Notes under the pieces: generated by a model
Database searches by the model: none
What the model saw: the letters and a program-made list of their open reading frames with translations, nothing else
Told to the model about the DNA's origin: nothing
Origin: Sceloporus undulatus
Taxonomy: Eukaryota; Chordata; Lepidosauria; Squamata; Phrynosomatidae
NCBI RefSeq assembly: GCF_019175285.1
Contig: NC_056525.1
Coordinates: 121,290,342 to 121,354,341 of the forward strand
Reading direction: 5' to 3'
DNA: 64,000 nt
Part shown: positions 24,590 through 35,283 of the stretch, piece after piece
Position numbering within the stretch: position 1 is the stretch's first letter
Layout: the number at the start of each line of letters is the position of its first letter
Translations under genes and position numbers: made by a program

Positions 24590-25130
24590 TATTTTTTGTG
24601 TTAGTTTTGACCCAGCTCTTCAATCTGTCAAGTTCATTTTGAATTCTATCTCTGTTCTTGGGGGTATTTGCTATCCCTCCTAATTTGGCGTCATCTTCAA
24701 ATTTGATAAGCATGCCTGAAGCATCTAAGGCCTGAAACAGGTGGTCCATTTGGAGCCGTGTGCAGGCACTCAGGTGCCATTTGCACTGGGGGCACGGCAA
24801 CCACACGTGCCTTGGCCACTGTCACGGTCCTGAACTGAGCCTCCTGTAGGAGTGGTTCCTATACTCTCCTTCTTGGTTTGGTTCTTTTGGGATGATGTGG
24901 GCTCAGTGCAGCTTCCAGCCATGTTTGGGGCGTCCATCATCTGAACGCTACACCTCAAATGTGGCCAGAAGCTGTGTCATTTGGCCCATGTTTGTGTTTC
25001 AGGCCTCAGTCATTCACAAGGGTGTTAAATAACACCAGCGCCAGGACAGAGGCACCCCACTCATCACTTCTTTCCAAGATGAAGAGCAACCATTGAATGT
25101 ACATCTTTTCTCTCAACAACGAAACATATA
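24590..25130 (-). mobile_element. CR1 LINE reverse-transcriptase fragment with nested MITE
   Basis: Minus-strand reading gives KFEDDAKLGGIANTP and DRIQNELDRLKSWVKTN, a degraded CR1 reverse transcriptase (usually FADDTKLGG). The upstream part resumes at about 25010-25120 (SSSWKEV-like). Between them, 24728-25005 is a separate element with ends AAGGCCTGAAACA and TGTTTCAGGCCT. Confidence 0.75.
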
Positions 25131-25479
25131 AAACCTTCATTGTTGTTTAGATAAACAACCCATGAACAAACCCTCCCCCTCCCTTCCTGACAGCTTGGCA
25201 TTTTCTGCAGTCACCTACTGTTTGGATTTCTTTGGTTATTGTATGCTGCAAAGTTTCCTGAAACTCAAGCTTAATTCATCTTCTCTCTCCCCCCACACTT
25301 GAAATCTTGAAGAATTGAGGCCAGCTTTTAATATAAATAGCCCTCTCTTCTCCTGAGCAGTGGCTGAGAGGAGAAAGAGTTAATAACTGAAGGAGATACT
25401 GCTGGGAGAGCTCCATCTACCTCTGCCCCCTCCATGACAGTGCCAAAGGACTATTTCCATATTTCCTCCATAGCTTTAG

Positions 25480-25944
25480 TTAACTATTTAAATGCTCATT
25501 GCATTTGGGAGTAGGGTAAAGAAAATGGAAATTGAAAACCAGTTTCAATCTAAAAAAAAAAAGTATTAGTGCAGTGCAGTGAGACAGACTGTCCCAAGGC
25601 ATGGAGAAATATATTTGGGTGTCATCAGCATACAGAGGCACGCAGCTCCATGCCTCCAGATTAACTCTCCCAGCAGTTTCATGTAGATGTATGTTGAATA
25701 GCATTGGGGATAGGATGGCACCTTGTGGTATTCTGTATAACATCTCCTTTTTTTGAACAGCTATCCCTGTGCACAGCCATCTGGAATCTACCTGAGAGAG
25801 AGGATCAGAACCAATTGAAGTGCAGTGCCTCTGATTCCCAAACCTCTCAGACATTCCAGAAGGATACCATGGTCTATGGTATCGAACATGGATGAGAAGT
25901 CCACAAGGACATACTCCCCTGTCAATGTTCAAGCAAATATCATC
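25480..25944 (-). mobile_element. L2-type LINE reverse-transcriptase fragment
   Basis: Minus-strand frame contains IPQGAILSPMLFNIHLHETAG and, 15 residues on, PLYADDTQIYFS, the Q-G and YADD blocks of a non-LTR reverse transcriptase. 5'-truncated, old. Confidence 0.85.
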
Positions 25945-25952
25945 CACTAAGG

Positions 25953-26139
25953 TAGCGGTTCTCAGTCTGTGGGTCGCAACCTCTTTGGGGGTTGAGTGAC
26001 CCTTTCACAGGGGTCATCTAAGACTATCAGAAACACATAATTATGAAGGAGCAACAAAAATAATTTTATGGTTGGGGGTCACCGCAACACAAGGAACTGT
26101 ATGAAAGGGTTGCGGCATTAGGAAGGTTGAGAACCACTG
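25953..26139. mobile_element. SPIN-type hAT non-autonomous transposon
   Basis: Starts TAGCGGTTCTCAGTCTGTGG and ends TTGAGAACCACTG. Interior has GACCCTTTCACAGGGGTC and AATAATTTTATGGTTGGGGG, as in SPIN elements. Perfect 8-bp target duplication CACTAAGG at 25945-25952 and 26140-26147. Confidence 0.92.
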
Positions 26140-26699
26140 CACTAAGGCAACCATAGCGATTAAAATTCTGTATCCTGCTCTGAAGCTGGTTTGAAATGAT
26201 CTAGATAACTTGCATTATTCAAGAATGAAATGGTAGACCCAGTTTGCAATCAAGGTGACAAGATACCTTAAGAGCTGCAAGAGGAGAGAGTTCAGCAAGG
26301 ATGTCCTGACTGAAGAGGATGCATGGCATCCACGTCTTCTGAGGTAGGTTTTGGGTTAAGAGGACAGAAAAAAGCTGTGAACAAGGAGGTGTAAAGGGTT
26401 CTTCTCTATCTGTGAAATCAGCATTTCTGATTTAAACTGGGAAATTGCCAGCCTAGGGCTGAGGAAACTGCAAGGCTCAGCCATCCCTGCTGAAGAAACT
26501 ACAAGAATTAGCCAAATCTAACATGTAAGAAGTACTTTAAGGTTACTGGGGAGGGGATGGTCCTTCAAAGGTAAGAGAAGGAAGATAATGGCATACGTTA
26601 ATACTTTACACTTGTTGAGATATATGAACAGCTTGTATTTATTGTTTCTTTACTATGGTCTTTACCTTTTTTCAGTGTATTACTTGTCAATGCTTTTAA

Positions 26700-27080
26700 G
26701 TAAATTTGCACGACAGTCAAAACAATAAAGAGTGTAAGTTTTCTGTGGATTTTTTGGACTATGTAGCCGTGTTCTGGAAAAGTTTGTTCGTGATGTTTTG
26801 CCTGCATCTGTGGCTGTCATCTTCAGAGAATGCTGGCATGAAAGAGAGTTTGATACACACACACACACAAAGTGTGACTCTGGTTAGGGAGGAGTGATTC
26901 CCATGTTAATCTGTGTATTGTTCTGTTGTTGATGGCAAGGCCTCAGGGTGGGAGGATATGCAAAGAGGACTTGTGTCTGTTTAATTAGTGAGCCATTGTC
27001 TGCTGGAGAAAACCCTGATCCTGGGTGGTTTTCATTTGCATTTTGCAGGGTCTTGATTTTGGGGGTTTTCAGGACTGGTG
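26700..27080. repeat. Possible Penelope-like element terminal region
   Basis: The stretch TTTTGCCTGCATCTGTGGCT with GTCATCTTCAGAGAATGCTG resembles a common squamate repeat I associate with Penelope-like elements. Contains a (CA)n run at about 26859. Assignment is from memory only. Confidence 0.35.
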
Positions 27081-27589
27081 GGGGGGGGGGATGCAGACAA
27101 GGGCTGGGGTGAACTGCAGCTCAGTGGGAAGAAACAGAGATGCCAAGACCAAGCCAAGCATCTCCTTTCCCCACCCACCTCACTCCACCCCTTTGAGCTG
27201 GCTTAGTGGGCAGAGAAAGATCTTCTAGCCTCAGACTTGAGCATAAGCAGCAACAGTGGTGTGGTTGCTCCCCGGCTTGTGTAGGAGAAGGCCAGCACTC
27301 CTTCCAGGGGGCTCAGTGGGGGCTGCTGGCGCTGATAAAAGGGGAGGTGGGGTGAGGTGTGGCAGCCCAGCAGACTCAGAGGAAGGAGACACACAGGGGG
27401 GCTGACCAGAAGCAAGCAAATGAGCCAGCTAGCTTCTCCTTTCTCCAGTGCAGGTAGCCCCTACTGAGCCTCCTAGAAGGGGTGCTGGTCTTCTCCCACA
27501 TAAGCCAAAGGAGTAGTTCTGAGACCAGAGGACTTTGTTGCCAAGCAGCAGCCAGCCCAAAGCCCTGAGCTCAGGCCAGGCCAGGCCAG

Positions 27590-27745
27590 GAGGAGCAGTA
27601 AAGAAACTTAGGGCCCTAAGGGATGGCCTGAATGGCCCCTTTTACAGCCAGATTGGGGCCACAGTGACTGCACACTGTGGCCCCAATCTGGACTTTGCAG
27701 AGTGCAAAAAGGAGCCACAGAAAGTGGCTTCTTTTTGCACCTTTC
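27590..27745. mobile_element. Short family B-like hairpin element
   Basis: CAGATTGGGGCCACAGTGAC and its complement CACTGTGGCCCCAATCTG face each other; TGCAAAAAGGAGCCA and GGCTTCTTTTTGCAC flank. Confidence 0.6.
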
Positions 27746-27754
27746 AAAGGGCGC

Positions 27755-27945
27755 GACTAGGTGACCTTGGGAAAATCACACCGTCTCAGCCTCAGAGGAA
27801 GACAATGGCAAACTCCCTCTGAACAAATCTTGCCAAGAAAATCCCATGATAGTTTTGCCTTGGGGCTGTCATAAATTGAGAGCAACTTGAAGGGTACTGA
27901 CTTGGATATAAAACAATCCAGATTTGCGCTGCTGCTATTCTACAC
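27755..27945 (+). repeat. MIR-like SINE fragment
   Basis: GTGACCTTGGGAAAATCACA, CAGCCTCAGAGGAAGACAAT and AAGAAAATCCCATGATAG; head replaced by the element at 27590-27745. Confidence 0.75.
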
Positions 27946-27964
27946 TGATTCTACACTGCTGCTA

Positions 27965-28075
27965 CTATTCAGGCCTTTAGATCTAGTCCTGCCTTCTGGG
28001 CCAGCAGAGAACATGTTATTGCTCTTTTCCATGTGACAACATTCAGATGTTTGAAGACTGCTATCGTGTTTTTGA
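27965..28075 (-). repeat. CR1-type LINE fragment
   Basis: CAGCAGAGAACATGTTATTG and ACATTCAGATGTTTGAAGAC match the CR1 3' region in reverse. Confidence 0.6.
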
Positions 28076-28195
28076 GAATCAGTGTGGTGTAGTAGTTTAA
28101 GTGCTGGACTACAACTTTGGATACTGTATGGTGTGGTACACAAGGCTTGGGAGTGTGACACTGTGAGTTTAAGATACTGGGTGACACCAATCCTA
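28076..28195 (+). repeat. tRNA-derived SINE head fragment
   Basis: CAGTGTGGTGTAGTAGTTTA resembles the A box and head of the MIR-like SINE. Confidence 0.5.
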
Positions 28196-28330
28196 TTGAT
28201 GCCACTGAGCTGGAGTAACCATTAATCTGTAGAGCCCAGTATGGGTTCTTCAATTTATCTTCCAGGAAATGGGGTTCACAGATTCTTTTTGCCAGGTCTA
28301 CCAATGTTTTATTGTGCTTCTTTTTTGTCC
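28196..28330 (-). mobile_element. Penelope-like element coding fragment
   Basis: Minus-strand translation gives LVDLAKRICEPHFLEDKLKN and WALQINGYSS, a motif of vertebrate Penelope-like retroelement proteins. Short fossil. Confidence 0.6.
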
Positions 28331-28499
28331 TGGGTGATGGTTGGAGTACTTGTGCAGGTATCTGTCTCTGTGTGTAGCTTTTCTGTATATTGTGTGGCCC
28401 AAAAGTTGATTCAATTATTCCAGATCAGACATCAGATCATATGGAATCTAAACACCACACTCAGACACTGCCCCCAACCCAGTCTGTTTTGCCCCTAAG

Positions 28500-28611
28500 T
28501 TTCATATAGTCCAGTGGCATAACAAACTACAGTTCCCAGAATTCCATACCATGGAACTATGGTAATTAAAGTGGTGTCAAGCTGGATTATTTCTACAGTG
28601 TGGATATAGCC
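28500..28611 (+). repeat. Half of MITE family A
   Basis: AACAAACTACAGTTCCCAGA to CTGGATTATTTCTACAGTGT. Confidence 0.75.
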
Positions 28612-28619
28612 TGAGTCCT

Positions 28620-29390
28620 CCTTCAGAGATGAAATGTGGACTATTATTTCAGTGCTGCATTGCTCCTGTTTAGAACTAAGTGATCTGATATCGCTCATTT
28701 CAAAAATCTGACAGCTGGAAGTCTAGAATAAGACTTTGAAGATGGATTCTTGGGAAGTTTATTGCTGCATTGTAGCATTTCAAAATGGTGTTTTGAATAA
28801 ATTCTAGTCTGGATGGAATGAGTGTATACACTCTTATTTCTACTTAACTTTGATAAAGTGACTTAATACATCCTGATGTTTCTTGCAGCTATTTCACATA
28901 CTGCATGATAGCTTGTCAGTTACATTCTCTTTACTACATAGATGTTGCTACAGCTGCTGTTCCAGACTGTGCTAAAACTGAAAGTGCAACCAACTCAAAA
29001 CACCATCTCAAAAAATATATTAAAAAATCAAAACCCCTCCTTCTTTCCTGAAGACTCATTTCCACTTCCCTGCCTCGAACACTGGTTTTGTTTCTCTCCA
29101 GTGTTTTCAGTTTGATAGCAACCTGTGTTGTCTCAGTTCTGTTTGCATCATTATTATTCTCTCCTCTTTGCCTAGGTGTTGTGCCATCGGGAGTACTTGT
29201 GTCAAATATTAAAGAGAAAAGGAAGAAGAGAAACATCTGTTTGACAGTAAGTGAAATTTAGTGATTGGATTATGGTACAGGGGAGAGAAAGTGATCTGCT
29301 TGTCTCTTCTGATGGAGCCTCAGTTACTCTTTTTGTCTGAAACTAGGTAAGCAGGGCTCCACTTTATGGAGTTCATTCTCTGTGTGAGAT
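28620..29390. other. Intergenic, no gene supported
   Basis: A segment at about 29176-29247 is bounded by CCTAG and a GTAAGT donor and could be a non-coding exon, but nothing supports it. Confidence 0.3.
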
Positions 29391-29395
29391 CAGGT

Positions 29396-29610
29396 TCAAG
29401 AACATACTGCAGAAATAATTCATTCTGAGACCTCTTTAACTGCCCTGGCTGAATGGTAGGGAATTTTGAGGACTTTAGTTTTGTGAGACATTGAGCCTTC
29501 TCTGTCAGAGATTTCTGATAAACTACAGTTCCAAGGTTTCCCCTAGCACTGAGCCAGGGCAGAGAAAGTGGTCTTAAACTGGATTGTTTCTGCAGTGTGT
29601 TTTGGACCTC
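29396..29610. mobile_element. Palindromic MITE family A
   Basis: GCAGAAATAATTCATTCTGA on the left, CTGGATTGTTTCTGCAGTGT with TTTTGGACC on the right. Confidence 0.8.
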
Positions 29611-29814
29611 AGTTTTCCTTGTCCAGGAAAAGGGTCTAAGTGCTCCCCCCTCCATTATTCAACTCCAGAAACAGATTTCAGCCAATAAAAACAGATAAAA
29701 CAACCAAAACAAGATTTAGTTTGAAGGGATGGAAATGTGCAGTTGACACCCTTTAGATGGTTCTGTTTTGTTCCAAGGCAAATGCAAGCTTTCCTCAGAA
29801 GCCAAGAGAATCAA

Positions 29815-31080
29815 AGGGCCTTATCACACGTGGGGGGTTTGCAGCTCAGATCCGCAGTCACTCCTGTTCTAGCAATGCGAAACATGATGTTTTTTCATAC
29901 CAGATCTGGATCATATCACTCCTGTCTAGCAATGCAAATTCACGTTAAAACGTATTGTTTTGCCACACCTGGTTGCCTTTCTGTTGCCTTTCTGAATCGA
30001 GGGGGAAGCAGAGTGAGTTCGATTCCAGACAAGTCATGTGATGCGGATTCAAGCAAAGCGTGGTGAGTGCACATTGTATTACCACATCGGAACACACTTT
30101 GAGGGTTCAACTATTCGAAACGGCACCCTTGCGGTTGCTCAATGGGGCTCTGGACCCTGTCCTCCTTCCCTGCCCTCTCCTTAGTTGTCATCCTTCATCG
30201 GCGTGAAGGAGCAATCAGGGGTTGATGGGATGGGTCGCAGGAGGCCACTGGGGCCAGGATCGGGATGAAGGAGCAGGCAGGGGATGATGGGATAGGTCGC
30301 ACGAGGTCACTGGGGCCAGGATTGGGATGAAGGAGCAGGCAAGGGATGGTAGGATAAGTCACAGGGGGTCACTGGGACCAGGATCGGGATGAAGGAGCAG
30401 TCAGAGGATGATGGGATAGGTTGCAGGGGGTCATTGGGGCCAGGATCGGGATGAAGGAGCAGACAGGATGATGGGATAGGTCGCACGGGGTCACTGGGGC
30501 CAGGATCAGGCTGAAGCAGCAGTCAGGGGATGATGAGATAGGTTGCAGGGGGTCACTGGGGCCAGGATCGGGATGAAGCAGCAGTCAGGGGATGATGGGA
30601 TAGGTCACAGGGGGTCACTGGGGCCAGGACTGGGATGAAGCAGCAATCAGGGGATGATGGGATAGGTTACAGGAGGTCACTGGGGCCAGGATTGGGATGA
30701 AGGAGCAGTCAGGGGATGATGGCATAGGTCGCAGGGTGGCAGAGAGGACAAGATGGCATGAAGGAGGAGGAGGGGGATGAAAGAGCATGACGCAGGGGGC
30801 CAAGGGGGACGACATCAGAGTGATCTTCCACACCAGACCAATTTGAAATGAAATCGAAGTGAGCTTAGAAGCAGATTTTGGTGAATTCGCTTGTTTCCGA
30901 ATTCACCAAAATGAGGAGTGAGTGCAAATTGAATGCAGAAGTGCCTCGTAAGAACCCCCCATAGAAAGCAGTCGCGTGAGATAACTCATCACGTTTTAGC
31001 GTGAATTTGCATCGTTGGACCCACATTCACGTTGGAACTAAGCTGCAAAAAGCTCCAAACATCTCCGTGTGATAAACACC
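29815..31080. mobile_element. Large MITE with internal minisatellite
   Basis: Terminal inverted repeats GGGCCTTATCACACGTG and CGTGTGATAAACACC. Interior has GAATTCACCAAAATGAGGAG hairpin sequence and the tandem array 30206-30745. Related ends occur at 40800-41062. Confidence 0.65.
30206..30745 (+). repeat. Minisatellite, 61-62-bp unit, about 8-9 copies
   Basis: Unit includes GATGATGGGATAGGTCGCA, GGTCACTGGGGCCAGGATC and GGGATGAAGGAGCA. The GGCCAGGA motif recurs near 30251, 30313, 30375, 30437, 30497, 30558, 30622 and 30683. Confidence 0.9.
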
Positions 31081-31299
31081 AGAGCTGGTCTTCAGCTGAG
31101 GCTTCCTGTCAACAGACACTGTCGACTCTGGTATCACTTGAATGTGCTCTGGGTTTTATTTCAGATTTCAAAAGAGATGTCTAAGGTGCTGAACCATAGC
31201 GTCTTTCTCTTTCAGAATAAAACCTGCTGCCTTATTGATACTGGAACTATGTGCCTCCTCTAACTGCTTTCTGAGGTGGGGTCTCTGAGCTTTAGAAAC

Positions 31300-31532
31300 T
31301 TAAGACCATATCCACAGTGCAGAAATAATCCAGTTTGACAGCCCTTTAACTGCCATCACTCTGTGCTATGCAATTCTGGACACTGTTGTTTATTCTGGCA
31401 CCAGAGCTCTCTGACAGAGAAGGCTAAATGTCTCACAAAACTACAGAGCCCAGAATTGCACAGTGCGAGGTTTTGGGCAGTTAAAGTGGTGTCAAACTGG
31501 GTTATGTCTGCAGTGTGGATGCAGCCTAAGTA
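31300..31532. mobile_element. Palindromic MITE family A
   Basis: CCATATCCACAGTGCAGAAA at the left and CTGCAGTGTGGATGCAGCC at the right, with GACAGAGAAGGCTAAATGTC inside. Confidence 0.85.
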
Positions 31533-31534
31533 GA

Positions 31535-32900
31535 AGGAGGGGTAGATCAAATAGAAAAGTAGCCAGATCCTCTTTTAGGTCTTTTTCCCCTTACAACATT
31601 GTCCAGGGTGGGGGAGGAGGGAAGTTAAATAAAGGAAGGAAGTTAAATGTTTGACAGATCCACCACTGAACCAGATGAGAGTTCACTGAATCAGATTGAA
31701 TCACCCAGCAGCCAGATGGCCAGAGGTAGAAGGGATCCACCTGCATGAATACCCTTCTATAACCTTGAACTGAGGACAACAGCTACATCTTGACCAAATG
31801 CAGGGCTATGACGAACTTCAATTTCCTCCCCTTCTGTATCATTTTTAACACCTTTGCCTGATGAAGAAGCCAGTGGGGCTTTGAAAGCCTGCAACATATA
31901 TAATGTGTAGTTTAGTTGTTCCGATAAAGGTATCACCGCCTTGTGGATTTGGGATGATACTGTACTTTGCTGTACACCAACACAGCTATGGCTGGATATG
32001 TAAAACATATTTGCACTTCCTTCTCTGCTACATTGTTGTGTAGCCGGAGGAACCAGTTTCATCTTTTCAGTGTTCAGTTGTTTGGGTGATTCACATCCTT
32101 TCTCCTTTGTTTATCCCTCTCTTTCTCAATGATTTTTCATTACACTTTCATCCTGCCATGAATTCTTTTTTTAAAAAATTACCACCATATTTTGCTGTCT
32201 TAAATTGTTTCTTTCTTAGCCTTTTCTCTCTATGTGATGTTGTTATGTGTCATGTTTAGGCAGTGAATCCCATTTCCTTTCCTCTGATTATTTATATGAA
32301 TTAGGTTCTTCTAGGCTGTGTATGTGAAACTGTGTGTGTTCGTTGTCTTTAGGTAGTGAATCCAAACCCCGCCGCCGCCGTCACCATTCCCTAGTTAAGG
32401 GAGGGAATCGTTTAGTTCTTGTATGTTATGTGAGAGCATTTCATTGATTTTTACAATAATTATTATAATTATCGCCATATTTGTTAGTCTGTGAGTCTTA
32501 TTTTGCTTTCTCTTGTTTAGAACATAATTATGAATTCTCTTTGCACCAGGTACACTCTAATTTCTAATGTAATGAAGTCAGTAAAATGTCTCCTAATATG
32601 AATCACAAGTTGCCAGTAGTTTACTACCCATTCTTCCCCCAAAACATTTTTCTTTCTCTTCTCTTCTCTCTCTCCATTTCCCTAAATAAGTAGCTTTTAC
32701 AGAGTATGGTTTAAAACATATGTGGCTTTAGATATACTAATTTATTTACAGAAAACTGAGCAAGTCCCTCCCTCCTCTAATTTTGATCTGAGTGAAACGA
32801 CTCCAAAATTACCTCTGTTGTTTTGAGCCAGTCAACTGAAAAGAGGGACAGAACTGAATGGGGTCTGTTTTCTTTGTGAAAACACAAAGAACATTTATAA
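31535..32900. other. Intergenic, AT-rich, no gene recognised
   Basis: A repeat-like stretch CCTGATGAAGAAGCCAGTGG ... TGTTCCGATAAAGGTATCACC at about 31858-31940 looks like a retroelement 3' signature. Short GCC repeats at 32371 are likely chance. Confidence 0.35.
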
Positions 32901-32904
32901 AGTA

Positions 32905-33240
32905 CAGTACTCCCTCCACATTTGCTGAGGGTAAGGGTGAAGGACCCCCATGAATGTGGGAAAGCTGCAAATAACAAAAAAACACCTTTTACCTAAGAGG
33001 ACACTTCTCTAGGAATCTCCAAGTCCTGCAGTACAACTCTGTGGTCAACAAATGCCAGATGTTGACCATAGAATCATACTAGAGGATCTATAGATGCCTA
33101 GAGAAGTGTCTTCTCTTGGAACTTCTAGTTTCTCCAGCACAACTGACAGAGTTGTGCTGGAGGACTTAAAGACTCCTAAAGAGAAGATATTACTCAAAAC
33201 TGTAAATAATCAAAGCCACAAAAGTCAAATCCGCAAATTT
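32905..33240 (+). mobile_element. Tigger-like MITE, right end degraded
   Basis: Starts TA-CAGTACTCCCTCCACATT; the complementary part AAATCCGCAAATTTG is near 33226. Interior hairpin CCAGCACAACTGACAG / GTTGTGCTGGAGG. It ends just before the likely acceptor of RNASEL copy 2. Confidence 0.6.
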
Positions 33241-33286
33241 GTATTTAGATTAATCAAATGAGTTATTCTTTTTCTTTTCCAAACAG

Positions 33287-33576
33287 GTGAATGCACTCAC
33301 TCAAATGCCTACGCACACACAAGCACACACATATACTGTATTTGAAGAATGCAATCTATGTTATGTTCTTGTGATGAAGATGTTTTTCCCTACTGAAGCA
33401 CCTTCATTGTTCAACTCTTTATCACTAAAAATATCTGAATTCACTGTGTGTTACAGCATGATCTGGCCCCTGGGAACCTGACCCCATCTGTGAAAAGCTC
33501 TTCTATGAATCCAGACTTCTGAAGTCATTAGAGTATTCAAGTATTTGTGTTTGTTCTTGCGATATATTTGGAAGTT
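33287..33576 (+). other. RNASEL: Possible 5'UTR of RNASEL copy 2
   Basis: A strong acceptor (TTATTCTTTTTCTTTTCCAAACAG) ends at 33286. A weaker alternative ends at 33456 (TGTGTTACAG). Either would give a 5'UTR joined to the start ATG at 33577. Short upstream ATGs lie in the longer version. The true exon start is undecided. Confidence 0.4.
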
Positions 33577-35245
33577 ATGGGGAGCCACTACAACCATCAT
33601 CACCATCAGGAGCCCTCCGAGTCCTCTCCGGAAAAATTGATGGCACTAAAACTAAACACTGCTGTACGAAATGGATCACTTGAGACCATCCATCAGTTAT
33701 TGGGAGAAGGTGCAGATATTAATTCTAAGGTGAATCGTGGCTGGACAGCCCTCCATAGTGCTGTGCAGGGAAATAAGGAAGAGATTGTCCGCCTTCTACT
33801 TGCTAAAGGGGCCAATCCACATGCTAAGAGGGATAATGGTGCTACTCCTTTTATTATAGCAGGGATAATAGGTAATGTAAAACTTTTGGAGCTTTTTCTT
33901 GAGCAAGGTTCAAAAATAGACGAATATGATAATAATGGCTACACAGCATTCCTGGAGGCTGCATGGCATGGGAAAGAGGAAGCCTTGAGATACTTGTATA
34001 CGAAGGGTGCAAATGTCAATTTCTGTAGGGTTGTCCATGAGGCAAAAAAGGTACTTGGTAAAGGTGGAGAAACAGCCCTAATGTTTGCTGCCCGACATGG
34101 CCATATCAACATTGTCAGAATCCTTGCTGATGAAATGGGTGCCCATGTAAATATCTGTGACAATAGGCACAGGAATGCACTAGTGCATGCTTTCCTAGAG
34201 TACAAGAAGTGGGGCAGAAACAAAGAAGAAATAGCCCTTTTCCTTTTAAAATGTGGGGTTGATGTAACAAGAAAGGATGAGTATGACAAAACTACCCTAA
34301 TCCTTGCAGTTGAAAAACAGAGCCAAGACCTGGTGCAGGCTATATTGGAAAAAGGTGAAGTTGACGTAAATGCCTTTGACAAACAGCATAAAACAGCACT
34401 GAGGGTAGCTGTTGAGAAGAACAATTGTGAAATAGCCCAAATGCTTTGTGAGAATGGTGCAAGGGCAGAAATTGGAAACCTCATTGAGATTGCCAGTACA
34501 AATTACAATGCCAAAATGGCAGATCTGCTTCAACAGTATGGTGCCATGGCTAGTTCACATCAACCTAAGAAACAGTGCGCAACCACCAGCAGACGTTGGG
34601 GAGACAAGCTCCAAGACCTCTATAGAAAAAGTTGTCTTATGATTGGAAAACTCAAGTTTTCCATGGATCTTCATTTTAGAATCCAGGAAAACTCACAGGG
34701 AGGTGTCTACCTGGGGTTCTATGATGGAAAAGAAGTTGCTGTAAAGATATTCTGTACGGATGCAGAAAATGCAGGGCGAGAGAAAGCCTGCTTTGAAAAA
34801 TGCCACACCAGCCAACATCTGGCAAAGTTTTGTGGATGGGAAGAACGAAAAGCCTGTCTCTATTTGTGCCTCTCCTTGTGTGAGCAGAACCTTGAGGAGT
34901 ACTTCAGCACAGCAGACAATGGAGCCATAAAGAACAACGTTATTCTTGAAGCACTGTTTCTGGCCGTGAAGGAATTGCATGGATTTGGATTTGGCCATCA
35001 GGATCTGCATCCAAGTAACATTTTGATAGGTATCAATCTTGTTATATTTTATAATCAATCCAACTGAAACCCTGGTTCTCTGCACTTATCAGTTCCACTG
35101 AACTGAACAGATCACTACTATACCCTAAGTCTGGAGCTTAAGGATGAGATTTCAGAATTCTCACATTACCTGAAACCCTATCCAAATTCTAATTTACCTC
35201 TAAAATAAGAAAATGACATAAAACACATTCTCCAGGTTGTAATAA

Positions 35246-35283
<38 letters not shown>

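Noticed and set aside
29176-29247. Segment between CCTAG and GTAAGT as a non-coding first exon of RNASEL copy 2
   Set aside because: Only weak splice signals; no transcript, promoter or paralogous counterpart near copy 1.
30206-30745. Regular 61-62-bp repeats, looked at as a CRISPR-like array
   Set aside because: The whole unit is repeated without variable spacers, in a vertebrate genome; it is a minisatellite.
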